Source: Strigops habroptila (lineage: Eukaryota > Chordata > Aves > Psittaciformes > Psittacidae). Taken from it: a stretch of 64,000 bases of DNA. A model generated the notes under the pieces. It did not search any database. It was not told the DNA's origin and saw only the letters and a program-made list of their open reading frames with translations. The stretch lies in assembly GCF_004027225.2 (NCBI RefSeq), contig NC_044291.2:11702707-11766706 (forward strand), given 5' to 3'. Each line of letters opens with the position of its first letter. The stretch's first letter is position 1. Both the position numbers and the translations under genes were made by a program. This document shows positions 54,490 to 64,000 of this stretch, one piece after another.

Positions 54490-56975
54490 GGAGGGGGGGA
54501 TCGCCCCCGTTTCCAGCGTCCTTGTCCTCTTTGCTGCTGTGACCCTGCTGTGACCGCGTCCCTGCCTTGTCCTTGGCTCGCTGCTCTCGGGGATGCACCA
54601 GCCCCATGGTGGGGGGGCCTCTGCCTTGGCACAGAAACTGGGGGGCGGGGGTGGAGCTGCAGCGCTGTCTCTTTGCGTTTGGCTTCGAGACTGCGGCTGC
54701 TGCCCTGGCTGCTGCTGGGCTGATGCGAGAGCAGCTGGGAAAGGGATGGAGAGAGGGTCGGGGGGCGGGAGAGGGGGCAGTGGAGGTCTGCAGGGAAGGT
54801 GTCACTGCTGCCAGCTTCCCAGAGCCCCTCTCACAGGGATGGAGACTTTCCGTGGGGTGGGTGGCATCGCTAAACGTTCCTGTGCCAGGTCTGTCCCCTA
54901 CTCCCCAGCCCGGGCAGCCCGTGGCAGCAGAGTCCTGCTCCAGGAGCCGGGGCAGGCGCTGGCTTTGCTCCCCAAGATGCACCATCAGATGCTGCCCTGT
55001 GCCATGTTCACCCAGGAGCAGAGGCTCTGCCCCGGCCCCTGCGCTGGCTCCATCCCCTTCCAGGGGTGCTGGTGCTTGGGGATCTGCGGCGCAGGCAATC
55101 CCGGTGCCTGTAGCCTGGGAACAATGCCGGGCTGTGCTGGCAGAGGATTCCCTCGCAGCAGCCCTGGCTGCCAGCCAGGCTCTCTGGGCCTCTGTGATGC
55201 GAAAGCTCAGAGAAAGGGTTGAGGGGTTTGGTTTTAAGCCTGTGTAGCCATGGGGGAGGAAGGAGCGAGGTTGGCGGGGGCTCGGGTAGCTGCGAGGGGT
55301 AGCTGAGGCACATGGGTTTGCTGTGCTGGTCTCTGCCCTGCGGAGCCTGGCTCTGTGCTCTCTGGGCATCCCTCCATGGCAGGGGACAGTCTCTGCTGCT
55401 CTGTCCTAGGCATCTTCCAGGCTCCAGAGACCCCTGCACTCCTCCACTGCCTGTGTGTGTGTCTGGGCTCACCAGCCCCCACTGGCAAGTCCTTGCTCAG
55501 AGCCCAGTGCTGTTGCCCAAAGCCTTGCTGGTACATTGGCCATGACCAGCGTAAGGATGGGCTTCGAGTTGCTTTTCACAGACGTGGCTTCATATCCAGC
55601 CCCTGGTGTGGACTGTCGCAGCCGCAGGTAGCCTGTTGCATGCAGGTGGTGTCTTGCAGGGGGTGTCCTCTCTCACGCTCAGGAGCCATTGCACACGTGG
55701 GCAGCGTGGGTAGCGGGGGCCGTGGTGGTTGGGCTGTGCTGTTGACCAGTGGTGCTGCGGGACTAAGGCTGCCAGCAGAGCCAGTCACCGCACAGCCCCT
55801 TCCCCTGCACGCTGCTCCTGGTCCATGGGCTGCTGCTCCCCATGCCCTTGTTGTTGTATGACTGTAGTTCTTTTCACAGGAGATTTTATTAAACGACCAT
55901 GTTTGAGACCCATGCGAGTGTGTGGTGTGGGGGCAGCTCCCTGCTCAGGGTGCTCCTCTCGGGAGTGGGGTGGGATGGGGGAGACAGAGAGAGAGGATGC
56001 TGGGGTCCCCCATCCCAAAACCTCCCTGGGGAATAGTGAGCACAGCCATCCTGCCTCTGTCCCCAAACCCTTCCCAAGGGATTTTTCCCAGACCAGGCAA
56101 GAACCAGAGTTGATTTTCTTGCTCCAGTGTTCACCAGGAGAGGTTTCCCTAGAAAAGGGCTTGGTGGCAGCCCCCAGCTGTGCCTGCACAGCCTGCATCC
56201 AGCCCTGCAGCACCCAGCACCCACCCACCCCCTCAATCCTCACCCCCGGGGCCCTTCGCACCTCGGTGGGGCTGGCTGATAAGGACTATCCTGTCCCTGC
56301 ATTGTGCTCTCCTGGCCCTTTGATCACACCAGCCCCCCATCAGCCTGATACAATCTCGTCTCCTCCTGGTTTCGGCAGCCCCAGGGTGGCTGATGGGTGC
56401 TGACTCACCGGCAAAGCACCCGGGCACCCTTGGGGATGCTCAGCTCAAAGCCGCCCATCATCATCACCATCATCATCAGGGCCACGGCAGCATCACAACC
56501 CAAATCACCCGGGACTGCCCCAAGGCTCAGTCATGGGGACACACAGCCTTGCACCTTATACCCATGGGGAGACTCAGCCTTGCACCCACCTCTCTGAGGT
56601 CCCCAGATTCATCCTTCCTTTGCTCTCAGGGCCCAGCAGCCTCTCAGAGCATGCCCAGGCTTTTTGGGAAGCCTTGAGTCAAACATGGTGGTTTCTCCCA
56701 GGAAGACCCTCTGGCTCAGGGCACTGCAGTAGCAGGAGCCCTTTATCCCTTGGGGAGTCACGTCCTCACCACAACCTGGCATGGAAGAGACATTGGACCT
56801 GGGATACCAGGTCTGTGGCGCAGACAGCCCGTGACAGCCCATGGCTGGGTGCAGCGTCTGTACTCAGCCCCAGCCTGTCCATGCCTCAGTTTCCCCAGCT
56901 GTCCATCAGCAGGGAGGAGCAGCCAGGGTGTTCAGGCACTGTGGTGATGCAGGCGATGCTCTGTAATGCAGAGGC
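54490..56975. other. Intergenic, NPDC1 to POU5F3 (left part)
   Basis: GC-rich with long overlapping open frames on both strands (for example 54485–55369 on the minus strand and 54567–55247 on the plus strand). These mirror each other in high-GC3 DNA and carry no known domain, so I do not call them genes. A short CAT/ATC run lies at about 56455–56480. Confidence 0.5.
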
Positions 56976-56981
56976 CTTTTT

Positions 56982-57168
56982 AATTCTTCCCTGGTGAGGC
57001 ACTGGCACAGGGTGCCCAGAGAAGCTGTGGCTGCCCCATCCCTGGCAGTGTTCAAGGCCAGGTTGGACACGGGCTTGGAGCGACCTGCTCTAGTGGAAGG
57101 TGTCCCTGCCCCTGGAACTGGATGAGCTTTAAGGTCCCTTCCAACCAAAACCATTCTGTGATTCTATG
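56982..57168 (+). mobile_element. CR1 LINE fragment
   Basis: Plus-orientation tail of about 185 bp ending in TTCTGTGATTCTATGA. It has a small internal deletion relative to the other young copies. Confidence 0.88.
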
Positions 57169-57169
57169 A

Positions 57170-58650
57170 GGGAACAGCACTGGACCAAAGTATCCTCCTG
57201 GACTTTCATCTCAGTCGGTTTGGAAGCACCAGCTCTCCATCCTGTCCACCCAGACCAGTTGCAGTCAAGCAAACTGTGGTGCCATGGAAGAGCTTCAGGG
57301 TTCCTCCAAGAGATGGGGCTTCTGAAGCTGAACACACTGCCCAGACCTCGGACGGACCCAGGGTGAAGGCTGGGGCTGGCTCTGACCAGAGGCCCAAGGT
57401 GAGATTGCCTCAGGCATGAAGCTCAGGGATACCCAGCACAGCCCTAACTGTTTCTCCATCACCTGCCACAGAAAGAGGGTGGGCTGACAGTGAATAAAGC
57501 ACCATCTGTGGTCATAGACTCTCTTAAAATCTTATCTCCAAGCCAAACCAGCTTCAAAACAGTGCAATCAGCAACATGAGGATGAGGACATGCAGATGTG
57601 CAGCTCTGTCCTCCCCAGCCTGCTGCCACCCCAGCAAGCTGGGGAAGCCGGACACATTTCTTTCTCCTCCCGTCTTCCTAGCAGAATGTCAGTCATCCCT
57701 GGCTGAATTAGACCACAGAGCTGGGCCTGAGATCCATCCTCCTTCTGGAGCAGGCTGGAGACTCTGCTCCAAATGTGTGGCCAAACTCAGCCATCGGTGC
57801 ACAGTGACTCCGCACAGTACGGGGCACCTCGCACAGCCCCCTCAAAACTGCCCCATTGAAATGTAGGGCGGGGGCACACACTGAGAACCCCCACTGACTC
57901 CCTCCACATCCCCCAGCTAAAACCATCACTGCCACAATGGGCCCTGCTCCTACAAAGGGGACGGTTCAAAGTCAACGTCTCCCTTCCCCTCCACCTGTAT
58001 ATGAAAGGGAGCAGGAATGCGTTTGAGGCCTGGCAGGCTGGGAGGGCTGGGGGGCTTCCTGGGGGGATGGAGAAAAAGAGCAGGTTGGCAGGAGGAGGGG
58101 GTCCAGCCTGGGAACAATAAATCAAAGGGAAGGGGAGTTACTGCCCAGCCAAGGATCTTCTGAAACCCAGGGCCGCAGCAGGAGCCCGGGAGGAGCAGAG
58201 CTGATGGCTGCCATTGGAGCCCCGCAGAGACACTTCCTCTGCCCGCGGCATCCCAGGAAGCGCAATACAGCATGGCCCAGGGCCCTGCTCTGCCCTGGGC
58301 ACGGCCGAGGCCAGCACCCACACGGACGGAGCCTCACCGGGGCAGGGCAGGGGTGTGCCCCCCAGTGGGTCCTGCAGCCACGGGGCTTGCTCAGGGTGAC
58401 CCATGCCCTCTCAGGGTTGTCCATGTCCCCTCATGGTTGCCCACATCGTTTCAGGGCTGCCCACATCCCCACTGACTGGCTTTTTACATCCTCTTGCCTT
58501 TCCCTGGGGCTGCTCAGCATGACCCTCCCTCTGCAGAGCAGCCTGGCACATACCCTGCGAGGACTCAGGAAGGGGCTTTAATTCATTCCAGCTCAGCCAC
58601 TTGGTCAGGTTTTTATTCTTTTTTTCCCCTATAGGTTCATCCTGCCCCGA
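57170..58650. other. Intergenic, possible POU5F3 upstream region
   Basis: No gene recognised. A GGAACAATAAATCAAAGG stretch at 58111–58128 combines a SOX-type AACAAT and a TCF/LEF-type ATCAAAG, about 2.1 kb upstream of POU5F3. Confidence 0.4.
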
Positions 58651-58651
58651 G

Positions 58652-58811
58652 GAACTGTGGCTGCCCCATCCCTGGCAGTGTTCAAGGCCAGGTTGGACAC
58701 AGGGGCTTGGAGCAACCTGCTCTAGTGGAAGGTGTCCCTGCCCGTGGCCGACGGTTGGAACTGGATGAGCTTTAAGGTCCCTTCAAAGCAAACCATTCTG
58801 TGATTCCATGA
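58652..58811 (+). mobile_element. CR1 LINE fragment
   Basis: Plus-orientation 160-bp tail of the young CR1 type, ending TTCTGTGATTCCATGA. Confidence 0.88.
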
Positions 58812-59249
58812 CCAGGGGGGCTGTTCTGCTCCCACCACGAGCAGCAGTGCCGGGGGCTGCTGCCGGCACTGTGGGTCCCAGCCCTCCCAGGAGCCAAAGC
58901 AAGTGCTTCATAACCAGCACCAAGTGCCTTCCCCTAGCTGTCCCATCCCAGCGCCGCAGGGGAGGCTCCTCCAGCCTATCTCTCTGGCATATCTCCAGTG
59001 CCAGACGGCAGCAGGCTGCCCGTAATCCGGGTTAATAAACAGGGAGCGGTGCTGGCAGCGGGGTGGCCGCTCACCCTGCTCCAGCTGGGGTCAGGGGTGC
59101 CTGTACGTGGGAGCATCGGGCAGGGATTGGGCTGGCAGATCCCAGCAGAGGCTAATGTGGCAGCAGCGTCGGGATCGGGGAAGCTCCCAGTGCCGTTGGA
59201 GGAGGGAGGGAGGGAGGGAATGGGGAAATGGCTGGAGCTGGCCCCGATA

Positions 59250-59350
59250 GCGCCATTGTGAAGGGCAGCGTGAGAGGAAAGCCCTTAAGATAGAGAAAAT
59301 ATCAAGCATGCTCCATTGTGGAGCGATGGGGCTGATAGCCAGGGCTGCAA
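59250..59350. promoter_or_regulatory. Candidate SOX-site cluster upstream of POU5F3
   Basis: Two CATTGTG motifs (59254–59260 and 59314–59320) exactly 60 bp apart, with GATA-like GATAG/TGATAG in between and after, in a locally AT-richer patch about 0.9 kb upstream of the POU5F3 start. Known for the family: OCT4-class genes are controlled by SOX2/POU sites. That this patch is functional is inference. Confidence 0.3.
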
Positions 59351-59879
59351 TTAGCTCCCCAGCGGCACACCCAGAGCTTCGGGGACTCTGCCTGCAGAGG
59401 TCTGCAGGAAGGACATGGTCCCTCGGAGTTGCTGCCTTCCTCTGTGGGATGAGAAAGAGGACGACAGTGGGAGTGCGAGGGAGCCGGGAAGCCCCCGCTT
59501 TGCCCATGAAACACTCTGCAGGACACCCGACGGTGTGCGAGGCCACGGCTGGGACCGGGTGTCGCAGAGGGGCAGGAGGGGATGGCCAAGCCCTCGTCCA
59601 GCACGACGGCACCAGAGTCCCCAGGGCTTGTCCTGTGGAAAAGGGGCTGCTGCGGCCCTTGTAAGGCTGCGTCCCCCGCATCCCCGGCCGTGGCTGCTAC
59701 CCAGAGCAGTCTCATTCCCTGCCCTTGCCCGGACCCGGCGACACTGGGGAGGCTCCCGAGTGGGGAGACGCTGGGGCTAATGCCGCGCCAACACTAGGGG
59801 ATGTGAGTCCCACCCAGCACCCTCGAGCTGGGGAGGGGGGACACGACCTCTGCCCTTCGCCGCACACGGGGCGAGCTGG

Positions 59880-61400
59880 GCCGGAGGGGGACGAGACCCC
59901 GCAGCGGGGCACTCGCCGCCCCGCGGCCAGAGGCGAAGGGGACGGACGGGTCCCAGCCCCATCCCACGGGTCCCAGCCCCCAACCCACCTTCCATCGCAC
60001 CTGCCCCCCACCCTCAACCCCTCCCGGGGGGATCAAGTTCACGCCCGACCCACCGGTGCGGGGCCAATGGGGCCGGGGCCCATTTCCATACGGCCCGGCC
60101 CGGCCCCGCCGCCCTCAGAGGCCCCGGTGGCGCCGCAGCAGGGAGGCAGCGGCCGGCAGCCCCCACATGGAGCCCTAGGCCCGCGGGCAGCATGTTCAGC
60201 CCGGACGGGGGGCTGCCGGCCGCCCCCTTCGGCCTCCTGCCCGACGCCGGCCCGCCATTCTCCCGCGGCGGCTTCGACGGGGCGGCCGCTCAGCCGCTAT
60301 TCTTCCCTTTCGCCGCCGAACCCGAAGCCGCCCGCGATCCGCCGCCGGCCCGCGCCTGGCTGCCCCCCCCCGCGGGGCCGCCCGCCAAGGCGGAGGCGCG
60401 CCCGGCCCGGCCCTGCAGCCAGCCGTCGCCCGAGCCCCGCACCGCGGCCTGCTGCGGACCGGCCTGGACCGCCCCGCCCTGGGCCGGGCCCGCGCCCCCC
60501 GGGGCCGCCGCCGCCCTGCCCGGTCCGCCCTTCTCCGGCCCCGCCGCCTTCCCCGGTCCGCCCCTCTGCCCCGGCGCCCTGCAGCAGAGCTCCGGCGGCT
60601 TGTCGGGGCTGGGCAGCAGCGGCAGCTCCAGCGGTGCCGCCAGCGAGGGCGGACACTCCAGCGACAGCGGCGACGAGGTGAGACCCGACGGGACGGGAAC
60701 GGGCACGGGCTGCCCTCCGCCCGGCCAACCCCGGCACCCCTCGCAGGTACCGCGCTCCCCTTTCCGTGTCCCCGATGCCGCTGCGGAGGCGAGAGACAGA
60801 GCCCGGGCTCGCTGCCGTGACGCCCCGTCGGGGCAGGGACCCGCTTGGCCGCTTTCGGGCATCGCTGTTAGTGGGGACCCCGTCGGTGCCGTACTGCTCG
60901 TCCGTCCCTTCCGGCGGGCTCCCCCCTTCAAGGCGGCCCGACGATTCCCCCCTCCGCGGGTGGAGCACTTCGGGGAGGCTGTTTTGGGCGGAGAAGGGCG
61001 GTTCTGGGGACTCGGGGCAGCTTTTCATGTGCTGACCACCCGCTACACGCCGTGCCGCACAGGGCAGCGTCCCCTGGCCGCTTCTCCCGCGGCTCCGCGG
61101 GCACCGGGGCGGGCAGAGCCAGCCCGGGTTTGGGGTCGGGGGCAGCAGTAGTTCTCGAACTAGAGTTGAGGTTTCGGTTTGGTTTTAATGTTTTTAAGCC
61201 GTAGCAAAATATTAGCCCGTCCTCCCGGGCGGGCTCCCCTCGGGGCGGCCGCGGAGCTGCTGCGGGGAGTCGGAGCTCTGCCGGTGCGGGGGTCGCGTCC
61301 CGGAGAGCAGCCCCCCGCTTTGGTGGAGGCTACGAGGACCGGCTTTTCCCTGCTGAGGGTCGCCCCGTGGCGGGGATGCTTCGGGGTTCCTGCTGCGAAG
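59880..61400. promoter_or_regulatory. POU5F3: CpG island over POU5F3 promoter and exon 1
   Basis: Very dense CpG from before the start codon through the first exon into intron 1, with no TATA box. There are Sp1-type GC boxes around 60,060–60,110. The start was chosen because it opens the only frame joining exon 2 in phase. Confidence 0.7.
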
Positions 61401-63933
61401 TACGGCAGGAATTCACACCCGAGGCTTAAGTGGCAGGAGGGAGATCCGAAATTGCACTGCCAATATGGAAATCGGGTAAAAGCTTCCAACATGCACCCGC
61501 AGCAGTTGAATGACGCGCTGAGAGAGGAAGGGAAGCACCGGGAAAAGCAGCCTTCCCGAAGGGAAGAGCCGAGTTGTGGCAAGGAGGTGTTGGGATCCCG
61601 CTGGAGTCGTGGGCCCTTTCGTCGCTCGCTTCACCTGAGGCGTTTCACTTGTCCTGGGCACAGGCGGGAGCGGGGCTGCCCCTTTGGGGGGGCGGTGGGT
61701 GCGCGCCCCCGGCAACGCAGAGCCCGTGGGGACGGGTCGTGGGGCAATGCTAGGGCGATCAGCAAATGTGCCCATCGGTAGTGCCTCTAGTCAGGCCACG
61801 GGAGGGGTGAGCCTGGGGGCGGAGGGAACATGCCCAGGCACGGTGGGGCAGAGCTCTGGGTGCTCCTGGACCCGCTGTCTGTCCTTGGGCCACCCTGGGC
61901 TTGTGGGGGGTTGGCAGATATGGAGGGGGTCCCATGTGCGGCAGAGGGGGGAGACATTTTGGGATCCCTAAGCAGACCCCCTTGTTCAGGAGTTGGGGAA
62001 TACCCTCCTGCCACCCACCCCATCATCCCCAGCACCCCATATTCCAGAGCTGGCAGTGGCTGGTGGGTGCCAGAGGATCAGCTGAGCCCTCCTGTCCCAA
62101 GCTGACCCTCCCCCCACAGGCAGCCCCTGCTCCTGGCAGCTCCTGGGTATGGGTTGTCCCCTCGGGTTGTCCTCTCTCAGCTTCTCTCTGCCCCTGCCAG
62201 GATGCGCCAACCTCGGAGGAGCTGGAGCAGTTCGCCAAGGACCTCAAGCACAAGCGCATCATGCTGGGCTTCACCCAGGCTGATGTGGGGCTGGCTCTGG
62301 GCACCCTCTACGGTGAGGGCTCACTGGGGGGAAGGGGGAGGCCTTGGAGCAGGGGAAACACCTGAGCACCTTAACAACCTGCGAAGGAGGTGGCAAGCAC
62401 CAGCCCTGAGGCTCCTGTTAAGTACTTGCTTAAGCCGGAAGGGTTTGAGAACAAGGAGCTGGTTTTAAATGGCTGCAGCTGCTTCTGTAAGTGTTTCAGT
62501 GGTTTGACTCTGTGCTGAAGCATCAGGGAGAATGCCTTGCCTTGTCCTCAATCCCGAGTGACAGGGGATGCCGGAGGGGGACTCTGGGGGGTGCTGGTGG
62601 GGGGCTGGAGCAGTGTGTGATGTCCTGCCTGCCCGCGTAGGGAAGATGTTCAGCCAGACCACCATCTGCCGCTTCGAAGCGCTCCAGCTCAGCTTCAAGA
62701 ACATGTGCAAGCTGAAGCCGCTCCTGCAGCGTTGGCTCAACGAGGCAGAGAACACGGACAACATGCAAGAGGTTTGGGGCTGGGGCAGGCTGGAGCCGGG
62801 GCACTGCACACCCATGAGCCCTCAAGCTGCAGCTTCTCCCTTTCTTTAACATGAGCTTTTGGGGAGGGGAGAGGAAAGGAGCGTCAGGTACTTTGTGCCA
62901 TGGCAGCATCTCACTGCCATGGCTTCAGCTCAGCTGTGGGAGGAACCACTGGGTATCGCCACTGCTGCCAGCCTGGGGAGACCCCAAATCACCCCCCAGA
63001 AGCCCTGTGGTCACATCTTGGAGCAGGCAAGTCCTGCTGGAATCAAATATAGGCTGCAGACGCAGCTTGCTGCTCCCTGGGGCGATGAAGAAAGATGTGT
63101 CCATGTGCACCCCCTCTACACCAGCTGCAGTGCCTGGGACACTGGGAATGGCCCCAGTCACAGTGGGGTGATTCTCAGTGGACAGTTACAGGGGCAAGGC
63201 CTGTCCCCATCCTGCCCAGACCACACGTGTCCAGAGCCTGGTGGGGACATCACCAGCCCTGTGACCCAAGTGTGTGGCCCCTCTCTCATTTTCAGATGTG
63301 CAATGCGGAGCAAGTGTTGGCCCAAGCCCGGAAGAGGAAGCGCAGGACCAGCATTGAGACCAACGTGAAGGGAACGCTGGAGAGCTTCTTCCGCAAGTGT
63401 GTGAAGCCCAGTCCCCAGGAGATCTCCCAGATCGCTGAGGACCTCAACCTGGATAAAGATGTAGGTGGGGGGGTTTGGAGTGCGGGTGTCCAAATGGCCA
63501 TGGTTCCTGAGCACTTGCATCCAGCCGGTTCAATACTGGAAGCTGTGGGAGAGTGGCCAGCCTCAGCCTGCCCCAGGAGGAGCTGTGGCAGGGTTGGGGC
63601 TCTGCTGTGGAGATGCCACCCGCAAAAGGGTGTCCTTGTCACCTTCTCCCCCTTCCCTCTGCCCCATCTCCCCTCTCACAGGTGGTCCGGGTCTGGTTCT
63701 GCAACCGGCGTCAGAAAGGCAAACGGCTGCTGCTGCCCTTCGGCAACGAGGCAGAGGGGGTGATGTATGACATGAACCAGCCCCTGGTGCCCCCCGGCCT
63801 GCCCATCCCGGTGACGTCCCAGGGCTACAGCCTGGCGCCCTCCCCTCCTGTCTACATGCCGCCCTTCCACAAATCCGAGATGTTCCCCCCAGCGCTGCAG
63901 CCCGGGCTCTCCATGAGCAACAGCAGCCACTGA
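60192..63933 (+). CDS. POU5F3: POU domain class 5 transcription factor 3 (PouV)
   Basis: Nuclear DNA-binding regulator of pluripotency and germ-cell identity, the non-mammalian paralogue of OCT4/POU5F1. Exons are 60192–60677, 62201–62312, 62641–62771, 63296–63460 and 63682–63933 (381 aa), all GT–AG and in frame. Exon 1 (residues 1–162) is a Pro/Ala/Gly-rich activation region ending in a Ser-rich, SSDSGDE segment. The POU-specific domain covers about 165–242 ([39 protein letters not shown]). The linker and homeodomain follow ([11 protein letters not shown] from 254, then [11 protein letters not shown] to 313). The C-tail is Pro/Tyr-rich. NPDC1 as upstream neighbour is the POU5F3, not POU5F1, context. 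The first exon sits in a CpG island. The stop is 67 bases before the window end, so the 3' untranslated region is cut off. Confidence 0.96.
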
Positions 63934-64000
63934 GCCAGGGCTGCGCAGGCTCCATGGGGCAGCTTTGCCCCAAGCAGGCTCAGGCACGGCCCTGCTCCCG

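Noticed and set aside
54485-55369. 294-codon minus-strand frame overlapping a 226-codon plus-strand frame
   Set aside because: Both are long only because GC-rich DNA has few stops. They have no domain, no splice structure and low-complexity Ala/Gly/Pro content.
59725-60681. 318-codon plus-strand frame over the POU5F3 CpG island
   Set aside because: Alternative frame of POU5F3 exon 1 and its leader; Pro/Arg-rich and does not join exon 2 in phase.

Overview
The window is bird nuclear DNA. The evidence is dense CR1 LINE fragments (15 recognised, several nearly identical), compact intron-containing genes, an Ex-FABP-type lipocalin (a bird lineage gene), and the NPDC1–POU5F3 neighbourhood known from chicken chromosome 17 and other non-eutherian vertebrates. 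All recognised host genes lie on the + strand. I cannot name the species.

Layout. 1–2,790 holds no recognised gene. 2,790–13,330 is a tight cluster of three lipocalin genes in the same orientation, each with its own TATA box and poly(A) signal: PTGDS (185 aa), an LCN15-type lipocalin (180 aa) and Ex-FABP (181 aa). They share signal-peptide first exons of about 33 codons, a 140-bp exon 2, a 102-bp exon 5 and the same intron phases, so they are tandem duplicates. 13,330–24,340 is gene-poor, with CR1 pieces and one unrecognised Cys-rich open frame. A single intact olfactory receptor gene lies at 24,344–25,324. 25,330–31,900 carries a hAT-like short element, an orphan lipocalin-type first exon (27,664–27,759) and, next to it, rearranged fossil pieces of an ERV-L-like retrovirus.

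31,890–54,475 is NPDC1 (310 aa, nine coding exons). It starts in a CpG island and has a 13.5-kb first intron with CR1 copies, minisatellites and, in intron 2, a striking 34-bp-arm inverted repeat. 54,475–60,190 is intergenic with two CR1 tails and candidate SOX/TCF motifs. 60,192–63,933 is POU5F3 (PouV, 381 aa, five exons), the non-mammalian OCT4-class pluripotency factor. FUT7, the usual neighbour on the other side, would lie beyond the window.

Functionally the left half encodes secreted small-hydrophobe carriers: prostaglandin D synthase/transporter, an LCN15-type carrier and a siderophore/fatty-acid-binding innate immune lipocalin. The right half encodes a neural membrane protein and a pluripotency transcription factor. 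No wholly new system is evident. The best leads are the orphan lipocalin exon, the long hairpin in NPDC1 intron 2 and the Cys-rich open frame at about 19.3 kb.
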